NCBI GenBank assembly: GCA_023614405.1
Contig: CM042694.1
Location: 128,717,711-128,781,710 of the forward strand
Source: Avena insularis
Lineage: Eukaryota > Streptophyta > Magnoliopsida > Poales > Poaceae
Reading direction: 5' to 3'
DNA: 64,000 nt
Part shown: one piece after another, positions 62,316 through 64,000 of the stretch
Position numbering within the stretch: the stretch's first letter is position 1
Layout of the letters: every line of letters begins with the position of its first letter
Made by a program: the position numbers and the translations under genes
Notes under the pieces: generated by a model
Told to the model about the DNA's origin: nothing
What the model saw: only the letters and a program-made list of their open reading frames with translations
The model's database searches: none

Positions 62316-64000
62316 CAATGACACTAGTGGATCCATATGTGGTGTCTGAAAAGAACGCACATGCAATGACTCCAGTTGTTGTTAATAAAAAGAACACACA
62401 TGCAATGACACTGGTGGATCCATGTGTGGTCTCTGAAGAGAACACACATGCAATGACTCTAGCTGTCGTTACTAAAGAGAACACACAATTCAAGGACAAT
62501 GGTGGATCCATATGTGGTATGTGAAAAGAACACACATGCAATGACTCCAGTTGTTGTTAGTAAAAAGAACACACATGCAATGACACTGGTGGATCCATGT
62601 GTGGTCTCTTAAGAGAACACACATTTCAATGACACTGGTGGATCCATATGTGGTATGTGAAAAGAACACACATGTAATGATTCCACTTGTTCTTAGTAAA
62701 AATAACACAAATGCAATGACACTGGTGGATCCATGTGTGGTCTGTGAAGAGAATACACATGCAATGACTCTAGTTGTGGTTAATGAGAAGAACACACATT
62801 TTAATGACACAGGTGGATCCATATGTGGTATGTGAAAAGAACACACATGCAATGACTCTAATTATTGTTAGTAAAAAGAACACACATGCAATGACACTGG
62901 TGCATCCATCTGTGGTCTCTGAAGAGAACACACATTTCAATGACACTGGTGGATCATATGTGGTATGTGAAAAGAATAGTCATGAAATGACTCCAGTTGT
63001 TGTTAGTAAAAAGAACACACATGCAATGACACTGGTGGATCCATGTGTGGTATTTTAAGAGAACACACATGCAATGACTCTGGTTGTTGTTAGTAAAAAG
63101 AGCACACATGCAATGACACCAGTTGTTGTTAGTAAAAAGAGCACACATGCAATGACACTGGTGGATCCATGTGTGGTCTCTGAAGAGAACACACATTTCA
63201 ATGACACAGGTGGATCCATATGTGGTATGTGAAAAGAACACACACGAAACGACTCTAGTTGTTGTTAGTAAAAAGAACACACATGCAATGACACTTGTGT
63301 ATACATGTGTGGTCTCTGAAGAGAACACACATGCAATGACTCTAGCCATGGTTAATGAGAAGAACACACATTTCAATGACACAGGTGGATCCATATGTGG
63401 TATGTGAAAAGAACACACATGCAATGACTAGTTGTTGTTAGTAAAAAGAACACACATGCAATGACACTGGTGGATCCATGTGTGGTCTCTGAAGAGAACA
63501 CACATTTCAATGACACTCGTGGATCCATATGTGGTGTGTGAAAAGAACATACATGCAATGACTCCAGTTGTTGTTAGTAAGAAGAACACACATGCAATGA
63601 CACTGGTGGATCCATGTGTGGTCTCTGAAGAGAACACGCATGCAATGACTCTAGATATGGTTACTGAAGAGAACACACTTTTCAATGACACTGGTGGATC
63701 GATATATGGTATGTGAAAAGAACACACATGAAATGACTCCAGTTGTTGTTAGTAAAAAGAACTCACATGCAATGACACTAGTGGATCCATGTGTGGTCTC
63801 TAAAGAGAAGACACATTTCAATCACATTGGTGGATCCATATGTGGTATGTGGAAAGAACACACATGCAATGATTCCAGTTGTTGTTATTAAAAAGAACAC
63901 ACATGCAATAACACTGGTGGATCCATGTGTGGTCTCTGAAGAGAACACACATGCAATGACTCTAGCTGTGGTTAATGAGAAGAACACACTTGCAATGACA
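62316..64000. repeat. Satellite array, right part, continues past the window
   Basis: The same A, B, C and D modules resume directly after the CAA duplication and run to the last base. Their private variants match the left part of the array (for example the AGAACACACATTTTAATGACAC module near 8970, 11870, 14120 and 62785) and also the 36, 40.6 and 43.7 kb copies (GGTATGTGGAAAGAACACAC near 63848). They are therefore one array split by the CACTA element, not two independent arrays. Confidence 0.95.

Noticed and set aside
5481..62340. Origin of the satellite from the CACTA terminus, because modules contain CACTAGTGG and the element ends CACTAGTAG
   Set aside because: The match is seven to eight bases, most modules have CACTGGTGG, and the element sits as a clean insertion with its own duplication elsewhere in the module (after TTCAA).
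1..64000. tRNA, rRNA or snRNA genes
   Set aside because: No cloverleaf with conserved A/B boxes and no rRNA core sequence was recognised by eye. A covariance-model scan would be needed to exclude small RNAs.

Overview
This window is nuclear DNA of a plant, almost certainly a grass. It has no prokaryotic gene organisation. It contains a Mutator-type transposase relic, a CACTA (En/Spm) element whose terminal regions carry the grass-typical CCTTTAGCCCCGGTT motif, and a very long solo LTR. Most of the window (about 42 kb) is one unusual satellite-like tandem repeat that I do not recognise as any named plant satellite. I found no intact host gene.

Layout. Positions 1-5480 are a flank of broken genes: a minus-strand F-box/DUF295-type fragment (1-495), a MULE transposase pseudogene (1452-3861) and a minus-strand relic of an unnamed grass ORF (4700-5305). 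From 5481 to 45575, and again from 62316 past the window end, lies the satellite. Its modules are 39 and 48/49 bp long and nearly all open with the same AACACACATGCAATGAC-like box. The commonest arrangement is a 175-bp quartet. These are organised into blocks with periods near 0.57, 2.25, 2.0-2.4, and 3.1/1.3 kb.

From 45576 to 62315 a 16,740-bp CACTA transposon interrupts the satellite. Both termini (CACTAGTAGAAA / TTTCTACTAGTG) and a 3-bp target duplication (CAA) are visible, and removing the element restores a normal satellite module. It carries a tnp2-type transposase gene, a minus-strand ORF of unknown function, and a second plus-strand gene that runs from a TNPA/transposase_24-like region into a C48 (Ulp1-like) protease domain. 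All are damaged by stops or frameshifts. The transposase gene is itself split by a 4,654-bp LTR unit (48521-53174) flanked by TTGAC on both sides.

The order of events is readable: the satellite came first, the CACTA element inserted into it, and the LTR retrotransposon is nested within the CACTA transposase (it could have entered before or after the CACTA element reached this site). The most novel object is the satellite: its modular design, its dense CATGCA (RY-core) content and its multi-scale higher-order structure. Family assignments are from memory of conserved motifs. No database search was possible.
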